Of a stretch of DNA of 64,000 bases, positions 29,086 to 39,745 are shown one piece after another. The first letter of the stretch is position 1. Each line of letters opens with the position of its first letter. Below the pieces are notes generated by a model, which saw only the letters and a program-made list of their open reading frames with translations, was not told the DNA's origin and did no database searches. The DNA comes from Piromyces finnis (taxonomy: Eukaryota > Neocallimastigomycota > Neocallimastigomycetes > Neocallimastigales > Neocallimastigaceae), in contig MCFH01000043.1 in assembly GCA_002104945.1 (NCBI GenBank), forward strand, positions 248,001 to 312,000, written 5' to 3'. The translations under genes and the position numbers were made by a program.

Positions 29086-32000
29086 ATAGAAAACTCTTTA
29101 GAAAACAAAAAAAAAAAAATTTTACAGATAAAAAAGCCAATTATTAGTTTAGTTAATACAGAAAAAAAAGGCGCTAAGAACGCCTTCATTTAAAGAATGT
29201 TAAAAAGTGTGATTGATGAATAAAAAATTTTTTTTTAATTTCATATGATAATTAAATAAATAAATAATCATATGAATTTTTTTTATTTAATTAATAATGG
29301 GTTAGAATTAAAAAATTTATATTATTTCAAATGGTGAATTATTATTAACACATACCTTTATTCTAATATAGTATATATTTATGATTCACATTATTAAAAT
29401 ATAAAAACATAAACATGTATTAAAAGAGTATTTTATACGTATTTTAGAGATAGCTTTTATTTTACTTTGTGATCACATAACTTAGCATCTCATTATATAA
29501 CCGTATTATTTACAATGTAACTTTTTCGTTTAGTATATTATTAATTAAATTTTTATGTATTGTATGTCGTATTTAGTAAAATTAATATAATGTATGTCAA
29601 GGATAAATTTAATTTACACTTAAATTTATTTATAAAATTATTTGGGTTTTTTTATAATCTTTTATTTATTTATATTTATTTTTTTATATATAAATATTGT
29701 AACTTTCTTAAATCTTTTACTTTTAAAATAACCAAAGAACAAAAAATGTAGTACAATATTAATTTATAATTTTATAAAATACAAATACATAAAAAATACA
29801 TAAAATATTATTTTTGGAATGTATTTTATTTTCACAAATATAATGTACAATAAAATTATTTTATTTAGGGTTAGAATTATGATGTAAAAATGTAAAAATT
29901 AGTTTATCCTTAAAATAAAAGACTAAAATGATAATTATTTTTTGAAATTAAGGAATAATGCAAAATGTACTTTCAATTCTATTTAGTAATTTATATTTAA
30001 ATATTAAATTTGTTTAATAAAAAAAAAGTAATAAAGAGAACATAAATAAACTTATTAATAATTATTTTATCACTATTAACACAACGAATTAAATAAAAAT
30101 TCATTTTTTGTTTTATTTTAGAGATATCGTAATTTTAATAATATTACCAAAAATATAATGTTATTAAATTATAAATTATTTTTGAATAATACTTTTACTA
30201 ATTCTTTTATATGATTCCTTATATTCCTTATATTTATTTATAAAATTATGTTTTTGCTTTTTTATTTTTAAATTAATATATACTATGACATATTTATATT
30301 TTCACAACAACCAAAAAAATAGAAAAAACTTTATAAATTAATTATAGAGGAATAAAATTGAAATAATTATATATATTTTATTATAATAAAATAAAAATAT
30401 CTTTTTTTTTTTTTTGCATGTTATATAATTAACAAAATATAAATGACTTTAAATAAGTTATGTTATTTTTATTAATCAATGAACAGACTAGAAATTAATA
30501 AAAATAACATAACCTTTTTAGATTTTGCACTTATTTTTATTTTATATTTATTTTATTGGAAGTTATCGCATTTTTTAAAACAGATTTTTTACTTTTAAAT
30601 TTAAATATAAAAATTTTAAAAAAAAGTATGTTTTTTTTATATATTTAAAATCACAAAAATAGCTTATTATATAATTTTATATTTTTTCTTTCCATTTAAA
30701 ATATTTAAAATGGATGTTTCTTTTTTCTATAAATTCTTTTTTAATTAAAATATAAAGTTTATTATTATTTAAATTTATATATGAATCATTTTTTTAACTT
30801 TATTTTAATTAATAAAGATTCATATTTTAATTAAATATATTAAAAAAGCCGCTAAAAACAGAAATATAAAAAAAAAAAGGAAAATGAATAAAAATGCTTT
30901 AAAATAATAACTTTAAAAAAATTATAAAAAATATATATATTCTTATTACTTAATAATAATTGTTTTTATTATTTATATTTAAATTTTAAAGAAAATTATT
31001 TATATTATTTTAATTTAAAATCCATATTCTTTTTTTTTGTTTTAAAATATAAAATATTGGAATAACTTGGAAGATCAAAAATGTCTCCATAGAGAAATTA
31101 CCTTTTAATTTTCTAAATCATTAATGATTAATATATGATATAACTCGTTTCAATTTACTCAGGATTTGTGGGATGACTTATATACTTTATTTATAAATTA
31201 TTAAAATACATACTTAATATTATATGATCGTATGAATATCTTTTCCTAACTGTTATATTCTTAGATGGAGACTAATTTACTCTATTTTATACTAATTTAT
31301 ACTAAAGCCACTAATTATAAAGTTTGTTTTTCTGTTTATATATTAAATACAATAATTATTATAAATACTTTATCACATAATTATAAAAATATGATAAATA
31401 CATTAATGTACAAAATAAGATGTACTAAAAAACTATTATAGTTTATTCTAATATTACATTAATTTATGTTTATATAACATTTATAGTAATATTCAATTAT
31501 ATTATAAAGGTTTTTATGTTCATTTTATATCAATATATATACATAAATAATGTATCATGTTTTAAACTCACCCACCAATAATTTAATCAACAAATCGTTT
31601 CATTTCATACTTTATTGAATTAATTAATTAAAAAACAAATTATTTTATTTTTATACTTAAAATGACCTTTTTATATAGGTAATAAAATTCAAAGGAATTT
31701 TTTTTTTCGCTTTAAGGTAGTACAAAATAATTATACAAATTAATATATAGATAATCAATTATAAAAAATTACTAAAAAAATCATAAAATGTATCCTAGAG
31801 TAAATTGATATATAATAAAAGTAAACATTAAATATTAAAAAAAAAAAAAATTAAAAATATAGTTTAACATTTTTGGTTACACAGAAAGGATAATTAATAA
31901 TTAATTTAAAATAAATATGGCATCCTTAATGATTAGATGACTTAAATGGGATACTTTTTTTTATTACAAAAATTTACTTTTTTTGCAAGTATATAGAAAT

Positions 32001-32780
32001 ATTATGTTTAATATTTAAAGAAAAAGAAATAGATAATTAACTCAACAACTTTTTAGTATTAGCGTTAATTATTAATATATAAGTATTTATAATTCTTTAT
32101 CATTTTACAAATTTAAATAAGAATTATATTATGAGTGCAATTGTGTTAGTCATTTATTATTTATAAAAGAACAATATATTTATTGTTTTTTTATAATATA
32201 TGAATTTTTGAATGTGTCTATTTTAAATTTCTTAAACATTAAAATATGCTACATATATTGTACATTATCTTTATGATTGATAGGTTTGAATATAATTCTT
32301 ATAAGTTAATTTAAATTATTTGTATTAATATTCTTTTACATAAATTATTTACCACATATATTGTTTAATAGTTTATTATATAACCTTTATTATTAAATAA
32401 AGTTTTGAATATTGTTTAAATAATATATATTATATATATTATTATATATTATGTTCCACTATTCCTTATTGTTTATTGAGATTTAAGTTATTAATTAATT
32501 TCCAAAGAATACACAATTAATTACTATATAATTAAATATTAATTAAAAAAAGAAACAGAAAAAAAAAAAAAAAAAAGGTGAAGTATATAAATTAAATAAT
32601 TTCCGAAGTTTTTATATTTTAAAAAAAAAATAAAAAAAATATAATAAAAAATATATATATAAAATAAAACTGTAAAAACAAATAATAAAATACATTAATA
32701 AAAATTTATACATAAAACAACAACAATAATTAAAACATTAATCTAATTTCAATATAAATAAAAATAAAATTAAAGACAAA
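29086..32780. other. Gene desert, 3.7 kb
   Basis: Very AT-rich with no credible gene. The only conspicuous element is a hairpin AAGGCG-CTAAGAA-CGCCTT at 29168-29186. The reading at 29560-29751 is compositional noise. The 3' part should hold the promoter of the xylanase gene at 32781; ATAAA-rich and A-rich leader sequence lies at 32640-32780. Confidence 0.6.
29168..29186. other. Isolated GC-rich hairpin
   Basis: Perfect 6-bp stem AAGGCG/CGCCTT with a 7-base loop, just after the giant ATT tract, in DNA otherwise almost free of G and C. Confidence 0.5.
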
Positions 32781-34274
32781 ATGAAATTCAATTCTATTTT
32801 ATTATTAAGTTCATTATCAGCTGTTGCTTTAGCTAGACCACATGATAACGCTTGCTGGTCTGAAAAATTCAATATTCCATGTTGTCAAACCACTAAGGAA
32901 GTTGTTAGAACCACTTATGATGGTATCTGGGGTATGGAAAATGGTGAATGGTGTGGTCTTGGAACTGAAAGCACTAGACCAAAGGATGATATTCCACCAT
33001 CTCCACCAGCTCTTCTTGACCTTGATTCTGTCGTAGATCCAGCTGCTGATTGTGATATTTCCAATGTTATAACTGGTGATTCTTTAGCTCAAGAAGCTCC
33101 ATTCCGTTTTGGTGTTGGTTTCAATGGTGCTGCTGTTTCCACCTCAACTACTTCTTCCAAGGTTATGAGAGAACTTGTTAAATACCAATTTAATTCATTC
33201 TCATACAGTAACCTTATGAAACCACTTTTCGTTCTTGACCAAGCTGGTTGTCAAAAGAACTTCAAGAATGGTAGTAATGAAATTGCTCTTAATTTTACTC
33301 CATTTGTTGATGGTTTAGATTATGCTCAAAAGAATGGTCTTCATATTAGAGGTCACGTTTTAGTCTGGCACAAGCAATTCCCAGACTGGTTCTTTAGAGA
33401 AGAATTTGACGATGCTAAGGAATACGTTTCTGAAGAAGTTATTTACGAACGTTTAGAAAACTATATTAAACAATATCTCGGTTTCGTTAACTACAACTAC
33501 CCAGGTGTTGTTGATGTTTGGGATGTTGTTAATGAAGCTGTTGAAGTTTTAGAAGGAAAATTCGATAACAGTACTGGATGGTACACTCGTACTATTACTT
33601 ATGAAGGTGATAGAAACATCTGGTATGACTTTGTTGGTCCAGATTATGTTGTTAAAACTTTCCGTATTGCTCGTAAATACGCACTTCCAAATGTTAAGTT
33701 AGTTTACAACGATTACGATACTTTTGCTCAACAACCACATGACAAAACTCAAGCTATTATTGATCTTATGCACATTTTACAAAAGGAAGATTTAGTTGAT
33801 GCTCTTGGTATGCAATCTTACATTCAACCAATTGACCCACCATTTGAAGAAAATGTTGCTAACTACGATAAGGCTCTTCAACGTTTTGCTGCTGAAGGTT
33901 TTGAAATTCAAATTACTGAATTCACTATTTATGCTACTAATGGTGAAGATTGGTTAGAAACTCAAGTTTACCAATACCGTAAGATGATGGAAACTATTAT
34001 GAAGAACTACAAGAATGGTGCTAACATTACTAGTGTTACTGTTTTCGGTTTACAAGATGGTTACAGATTCTATGAATCCGATTCTACCAAAACTCGTCTC
34101 TTCGATCATGAACTTCAAAAGAAGCCAACTTACGAAGCTATCATGGAAGTTTTAAAGGCTTACAATGCTGAAGTTAATGATGAATCTAATATCGAAAGCG
34201 ATGAAGAAATCTCAGTTGATGCTGATGTTGATGTTGCTGAAGATTCTGCTGATGATGACAGTGATGAAGAATAA
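32781..34274 (+). CDS. GH10 endo-1,4-beta-xylanase with N-terminal fungal dockerin
   Basis: 497 aa, secreted. Signal peptide 1-19 (M-K-F-N-S-I, Leu/Ser core, A-L-A-R). One fungal dockerin (CBM10-like) at about 25-61: C-W-S, P-C-C, Y-D-G-I-W-G-M-E-N-G-E-W-C-G. After a Pro-rich linker the GH10 barrel spans about 105-465: acid/base Glu252 in W-D-V-V-N-E-A and nucleophile Glu380 in I-T-E; H-x-x-V-W-H and L-Q-D-G-Y-R-F-Y are also present. The C-terminus (about 467-497) is strongly acidic (Asp/Glu). It cleaves internal xylan bonds, and the dockerin should attach it to a cellulosome scaffoldin. Intronless. It is the first gene of a run of eight co-directional biomass genes and the most divergent GH10 at DNA level, with more C-ending codons, which may indicate high expression. 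Confidence 0.95.
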   Translation: MKFNSILLLSSLSAVALARPHDNACWSEKFNIPCCQTTKEVVRTTYDGIWGMENGEWCGLGTESTRPKDDIPPSPPALLDLDSVVDPAADCDISNVITGDSLAQEAPFRFGVGFNGAAVSTSTTSSKVMRELVKYQFNSFSYSNLMKPLFVLDQAGCQKNFKNGSNEIALNFTPFVDGLDYAQKNGLHIRGHVLVWHKQFPDWFFREEFDDAKEYVSEEVIYERLENYIKQYLGFVNYNYPGVVDVWDVVNEAVEVLEGKFDNSTGWYTRTITYEGDRNIWYDFVGPDYVVKTFRIARKYALPNVKLVYNDYDTFAQQPHDKTQAIIDLMHILQKEDLVDALGMQSYIQPIDPPFEENVANYDKALQRFAAEGFEIQITEFTIYATNGEDWLETQVYQYRKMMETIMKNYKNGANITSVTVFGLQDGYRFYESDSTKTRLFDHELQKKPTYEAIMEVLKAYNAEVNDESNIESDEEISVDADVDVAEDSADDDSDEE

Positions 34275-35092
34275 ATACAATAAATTCACTCTCTAATAGA
34301 ATAAAATTAAAAAGTTTTCTTTTTTTTATCCTAAAATAAAAAATTTAATTCAAACCTTTTTCATAGAAAAAATAAAATAAAATATTTATATATAATTAAT
34401 ATAAATATTATAATATTTATAAATTATTATGTATGTAAAATATAATAGAAAACTATTTATTTAACTAAATTATACAAAAAATTAATATAAATTATAATAT
34501 AAACAAACAAACAAACAAACAAAAAATAAAAATAAAATTAAAAAATAAATTTTAAAAGAAAAAAAAAAAATCAAAAATAAAATATACATAAAAGAAAAAG
34601 TTATTTAAAAAAAAAAAAAAAGTTTAAAAAAGAGTGCAATATTTTTTATTTTTAAATAAAATAAATATTTAAAAAATATTTATTTAACTATCGTGTTTTT
34701 TCATAAAGCATAGTAAAGTAAAAATGATATTAAAAAGGACTAAATTATTTATTTATTTTTTTTTTTTTATTTTAATGAATAATAAAAAAAATTGTTTTCC
34801 ATTAATAAATAAAAGTTATTAAATCGAACAAGACACTAAAATTTAAAAAAAAAAAGAAAAGAATTGATTATAGAAAAAGATATAACTCTATTTATATATT
34901 TTATAAAATAATGTAAAAATTAAAAAAAGAAAAAATAGAAATATTTACTTTATTATTATTATTTTTTTTAGACTTCCTCATTTAACCTCCTGTATATAAT
35001 ATGTGATGTGATTGTATATTATTGTACATTGTCATATCAGTAAGACGTCGTATAAAATACATAAAATTCTATAAAAATAAAATAAAATAAAA

Positions 35093-35123
<31 letters not shown>

Positions 35124-35132
35124 ATAGAATTA

Positions 35133-35207
<75 letters not shown>

Positions 35208-35846
35208 CTAAATAGAATTATAAAATAAAATCAAAAAGTATTGATCTATTATTGTTTTTATTAAAGTATAAAAATAAATTAAATATCTTGTAATTTTTTT
35301 TTTCTATAGAAAATACCGTTAATATGTTAATGCATTAATATTATATAATTATTAATTATACCAACTTTTTTAAAGGTAACAATAAAATTACCTTTTTTTT
35401 TATGAAAAATATTTAAAGTTTATTGATGTAAGACATTATTATTCCAGTCTATAAAATTAATTATTAAAAAACATTATTGGTCTAAAAAATTTAAATTCTT
35501 TCATCTTTTTAATATCAATTAAAAAATATGAATATTAATTTGAAAATAATTTTCCTATAAAAATAGGCAAAGTAGAAATGTACATACATTATAATTATAG
35601 TAAAAGAAATTATTAATAATTAATATTAAATAATTTGAGTTTTAATTAGGTATAATGATTTAAATGAAATTTTGTTAGAAAGGAATTATTATTTATTATT
35701 TATTATTATTATCTATTTATTTTTAAATAATTAATCATCATATATATGATATTTATTTTGTATTAAAATAATTAGATATAAATAAATACAAAAAATATAT
35801 TATTTAATTTTTTTTTTAAATTTTTTAATATAAAATAATATAAAGG
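34275..35846. other. Intergenic region with AAAT array
   Basis: AT-rich spacer between two xylanase genes. Apart from the AAAT repeat at 35085-35222 it shows nothing gene-like. Confidence 0.6.
35085..35222. repeat. (AAAT)n tetranucleotide array
   Basis: Tandem AAAT/AAATA units interrupted by two copies of TAAATAGAATTATAAA, so the array itself appears duplicated. Confidence 0.85.
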
Positions 35847-37559
35847 ATGATAATAAATCAAAATATAACTACCACTGGTGAATGTTGGTCTGAAAAATTT
35901 GGAATACCTTGTTGTAAGGAGGCACTAATGCCACTTCGTACTACTTACGATGGTGGATGGAGTCAAGAAAATGGTGAATGGTGTGGTTTAGGAGAAAGTT
36001 TAAGACCAATTGATGATATTCCACCTCCTGCTACACCTGTTTATAAATTAAAAGATATGGTAGATCCAGCTGCTGATTGTGACATTTCAGATGTAATTCA
36101 TGGGGATTCCTTAGGACAGGAAGCGCCATTTCGATTTGGTGTTGGTCTCTATGGTAATGATCTTGCCATGTCCACCATCACATCTGAAAAAATGAGAAAA
36201 GTTATTAAATATCAATTTAATTCAATGACCTATACTAATCTTATGAATCCAAGTGCTATTTTAGATCAACAAGCTTCTATTGATAATATTATGAATGGTA
36301 ATGAAGATCCTATTCTAAATTTTAGTAATATTGTTGATGGTTTAGATTTTGCCTATAAAAATGGACTTAATATTCGTGGTCATGCTCTAGTATGGCATAC
36401 TCAAGTTCCAGAATGGTTCTTTAGAGATGGATATTATAGCAATACAGAATTTGTTAGTAGAGATGTTATGGAGTATCGTTTAGATAGTTATATTCGTAAG
36501 TTCCTTGGATTTGTTCAATTTAATTATCCAGGAACAGTAGATGTTTGGGATGTAGTTAATGAAGCAATTGAAATTACAGATGGTCAATATGATGAAACAA
36601 CTGGATGGTATACCCGTACTGCTAATAATAAAACACCAAATCCTTGGTATGAAATATTTGGACCTGATTATGTTGCAATAGCATTCCGTATTGCTCGTAA
36701 ATATGCCCTTCCTAATGTAAAGTTAATTTATAATGATCATAATACTTTCCAAATCCAACCACATGATAAAACTCAAGCCATTATTGATCTTGCCAATATT
36801 TTACAACAAGAAAACTTAATTGATGGTATTGGTATGCAATCTTATATAGGAGTTACTTGGCCAAATTTAGATGATTACTTTAACGGTTTAGAAAGGTTAA
36901 TTACTTCTACTGGATTAGAAATTCAAATTACTGAATTAACAATTACTCCACCAATAGGTGATAATTGGTTAGGTGCTCAAGCAGAACAATATTATGAGTA
37001 CTTCAATAGACTTTTATCTTACATTAAAAATGGTTATAACATTTCTAGTGTCACTGTTTATGGTTTACAAGATGGCTATAGATTCTACACTAAAGATTCT
37101 ACCAAAACTCGTCTTTTAGATCATGATCTTAAAAAGAAACCAAATTTCAATGCTATTATAAATGTATTAAAAAATTATAATGAAGCTGTTGCTTCTGATA
37201 ATATTATAGAGATTAGTGAAATCAAGGAAGAAGAAGAAAATAAAAAAATTAAAGAAAAGGAAAAAGAAAAAGAGAAAATAATAGATAATGATGATGAAGA
37301 AAAAGGAGAAAAAGAAGTAAAAAAAGTAAATGAAAAAGAGGATAAAATAAATGTTCATACTGATATCAATAATGATAGTGAAGATGAAAATAATAGTGAA
37401 AGTGAAGATGGCAGTGAAAGTGAAAATGATAGTGATAGTGAAGATGATAGTAAAAGTGGAAATAATAGTGAGGATAAAGATAATAAAAGGGAAAAAGAAA
37501 AAGTGAAAATAATAGATGATGAAGATGAAGAAAAAGGAGAAAAAGAAGTAAAAAAGTAA
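35847..37559 (+). CDS. GH10 xylanase with dockerin, lacking a signal peptide and with a shortened C-terminal tail
   Basis: 570 aa. Dockerin at about 13-48 (C-W-S, P-C-C, Y-D-G-G-W-S-x-E-N-G-E-W-C-G) and a GH10 domain at about 95-440 with acid/base Glu239 (W-D-V-V-N-E-A) and nucleophile Glu363 (I-T-E). Unlike the other four GH10 genes, the frame begins only 12 residues before the first dockerin Cys, with no hydrophobic segment; an in-frame TAA lies just upstream and I found no convincing upstream signal-peptide exon. The tail from about 450 is a Lys/Glu/Asp/Ser low-complexity region built from internal repeats. The stop at 37557-37559 is created where a poly-A run in the second repeat copy is one base shorter than in the first. 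The catalytic part looks intact, so this is a functional enzyme of odd localisation or an early pseudogene. Confidence 0.88.
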   Translation: MIINQNITTTGECWSEKFGIPCCKEALMPLRTTYDGGWSQENGEWCGLGESLRPIDDIPPPATPVYKLKDMVDPAADCDISDVIHGDSLGQEAPFRFGVGLYGNDLAMSTITSEKMRKVIKYQFNSMTYTNLMNPSAILDQQASIDNIMNGNEDPILNFSNIVDGLDFAYKNGLNIRGHALVWHTQVPEWFFRDGYYSNTEFVSRDVMEYRLDSYIRKFLGFVQFNYPGTVDVWDVVNEAIEITDGQYDETTGWYTRTANNKTPNPWYEIFGPDYVAIAFRIARKYALPNVKLIYNDHNTFQIQPHDKTQAIIDLANILQQENLIDGIGMQSYIGVTWPNLDDYFNGLERLITSTGLEIQITELTITPPIGDNWLGAQAEQYYEYFNRLLSYIKNGYNISSVTVYGLQDGYRFYTKDSTKTRLLDHDLKKKPNFNAIINVLKNYNEAVASDNIIEISEIKEEEENKKIKEKEKEKEKIIDNDDEEKGEKEVKKVNEKEDKINVHTDINNDSEDENNSESEDGSESENDSDSEDDSKSGNNSEDKDNKREKEKVKIIDDEDEEKGEKEVKK

Positions 37560-37616
37560 ATGAAAAAGAGGATAAAATAAATGATCATACTGATATTAAT
37601 AATGATAGTGAAGATG
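37291..37616 (+). repeat. Imperfect tandem repeat in xylanase tail, with a 1-base length difference
   Basis: A unit of about 95 bases at 37291-37386 recurs at about 37514-37616. Copy 1 reads GTAAAAAAAGTAAATG, copy 2 GTAAAAAAGTAAATG. The missing A places TAA in frame and ends the protein. Confidence 0.8.
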
Positions 37617-37789
37617 GCAGTGAAAGTGAAAATGATAGTGAAAAAGAAGAAAATAAAGGTAAAAAGAAAGCTAAATCAAATAAAAAGTCAAATAAAAAAT
37701 CAAAATCAATTAAGAGTAAACAAAATAAAAAAGACAAGCATAATAAAGAAAAGAAGAGTAAAAATGAAAAAATGACGAAAGGAAAATAA
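37560..37789 (+). pseudogene. Out-of-frame remnant of the xylanase tail (Lys-rich)
   Basis: Past the early stop, the frame that continues repeat copy 2 stays open to a TAA at 37787-37789 and would encode about 75 Lys/Asn/Ser-rich residues. It is in phase with the upstream gene only if one base is added, so it is either a decayed tail or a homopolymer sequencing error. Confidence 0.65.
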
Positions 37790-37911
37790 AAAATCATATT
37801 TTTATATTTAATAATAAATAACATATAAGAGATTATTATCCATAGAAATATTAGAGTTATATATATATTTCAAATTTTTGTAATAATTCATTTATTAAAT
37901 ATTTTATAAAT

Positions 37912-38080
<169 letters not shown>

Positions 38081-38355
38081 TATATTAATATTAAACAAAA
38101 ATATACTTTATAATTGTTATTTGTTCTCTGTATTTACTAAAATTTATAATTTTTATACTGAACATAGCAAATTACATTATATTTATTATAATAATAAACA
38201 AAAGTTAATAATATATAATAGTATAATAGTATAATAGATACTTAATCATGGCTATTTTATTAATACATATCATAAAACATTTTAAATCAATATTATTACT
38301 CCTGTACGTAGGAATTTTTATAATAAAGTTGTATTATAATTATTAATATTATTTT

Positions 38356-38528
<173 letters not shown>

Positions 38529-39563
38529 GTTGGAATTATAATAATTAATAGATTACTTATTAACATTTAATACTATTAGTTAATTTCATTTCATCATATG
38601 GAAAAATAAGTATTTTTTTAAAAAAAAATTATGTTTTTGATTTATTTCAAAAATAATAAGAAAAGGAAATAAATAAACATGAATTTATTATTATATAATA
38701 GGATCAAATTTTAAATTCGTTTCATTTCAATTACTATTGATGTTGGAAAGCGTGACTTTTCTTGGTTAAATTAAAATATCATATTAATATAATTTTAATT
38801 ATATTTAAATTAAACTTGTGTTACTTTTATGCATAATCTTTTTTTTTTTTTATTTTATTTTACTATTTTATTTTGATTTAAAAGAATTAAATGATTTGGT
38901 AGTACCAATTCCACAAACCATATTCTTCTATTTTAATTTTATACTATTTTTTATTTATTTGTATATTAAATAAAAGGGCATCAAATGAGTGTGATAAAAT
39001 TTAAAAAAGGGAATTTTAATTGGTTCTATTATTAAGTCAAAAAGTATATTCAATAATAAAATCACTCTTTTTTTAAAGATAATAAATTCTTTAATTATTC
39101 ATCTACTTTTTTTAAATTTTCACATATACAAAACAAAAATACATATTATATATTATTATTATATAATTATTAAAAGTATGATTTTTTTAAAAGAACTATT
39201 TAAAGTATATCCAAATAGTTATATAATATATTTCACAATAAAAACAACATATGCAATATATAACAATTTCTTTAATAAATAATTAGGTATCTATTTCTTA
39301 ATTTTATCTTTACAATAAATTATCCATATTATTATATTTTATTCCTTTTTTTCTATTAGTTCTTTTTTCACCTTCCGTTTACTTTTTACCCAAAAGTAAA
39401 ATATTAAATTAAAAACGGTCAGTAAAGAATAAAAAAAATTTTATTATTAATATACATAATTTTTTAAAAAAAAATATTAAATAATTATATTTTAATTTTT
39501 AATTAATAAATAATAATTACTTTTTATTATATAATTACATGCCGCAAATAGATTAAAAAATAA

Positions 39564-39572
39564 TATAAATAC
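39564..39572 (+). promoter_or_regulatory. TATA-like box TATAAATAC
   Basis: Nine-base box 174 bases before the start of the first GH5 gene. The identical sequence precedes five other cluster genes. Confidence 0.5.
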
Positions 39573-39745
39573 AACAAAAAATGCTTTTTCTTATAAAAAA
39601 AATTATTTTTATAATATTATAAAAATTGTATATAATTTGTAAATTTATTATATAAGTATATATTTAAAAAAAAAACAATTATTTATTTATATATAGAAGA
39701 TTTATATTTATTATATTAGATTAATATTTTAATAAAAAAAGAAAA

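Noticed and set aside
29560-29751. Plus-strand frame of 63 codons
   Set aside because: Phe/Ile/Tyr composition expected from random AT-rich DNA; no start context or homology recognised.
37581-37775. Separate Lys/Ile/Met frame after the xylanase
   Set aside because: Wrong phase; the frame continuing the tail repeat (to 37789) is the one consistent with the upstream copy.
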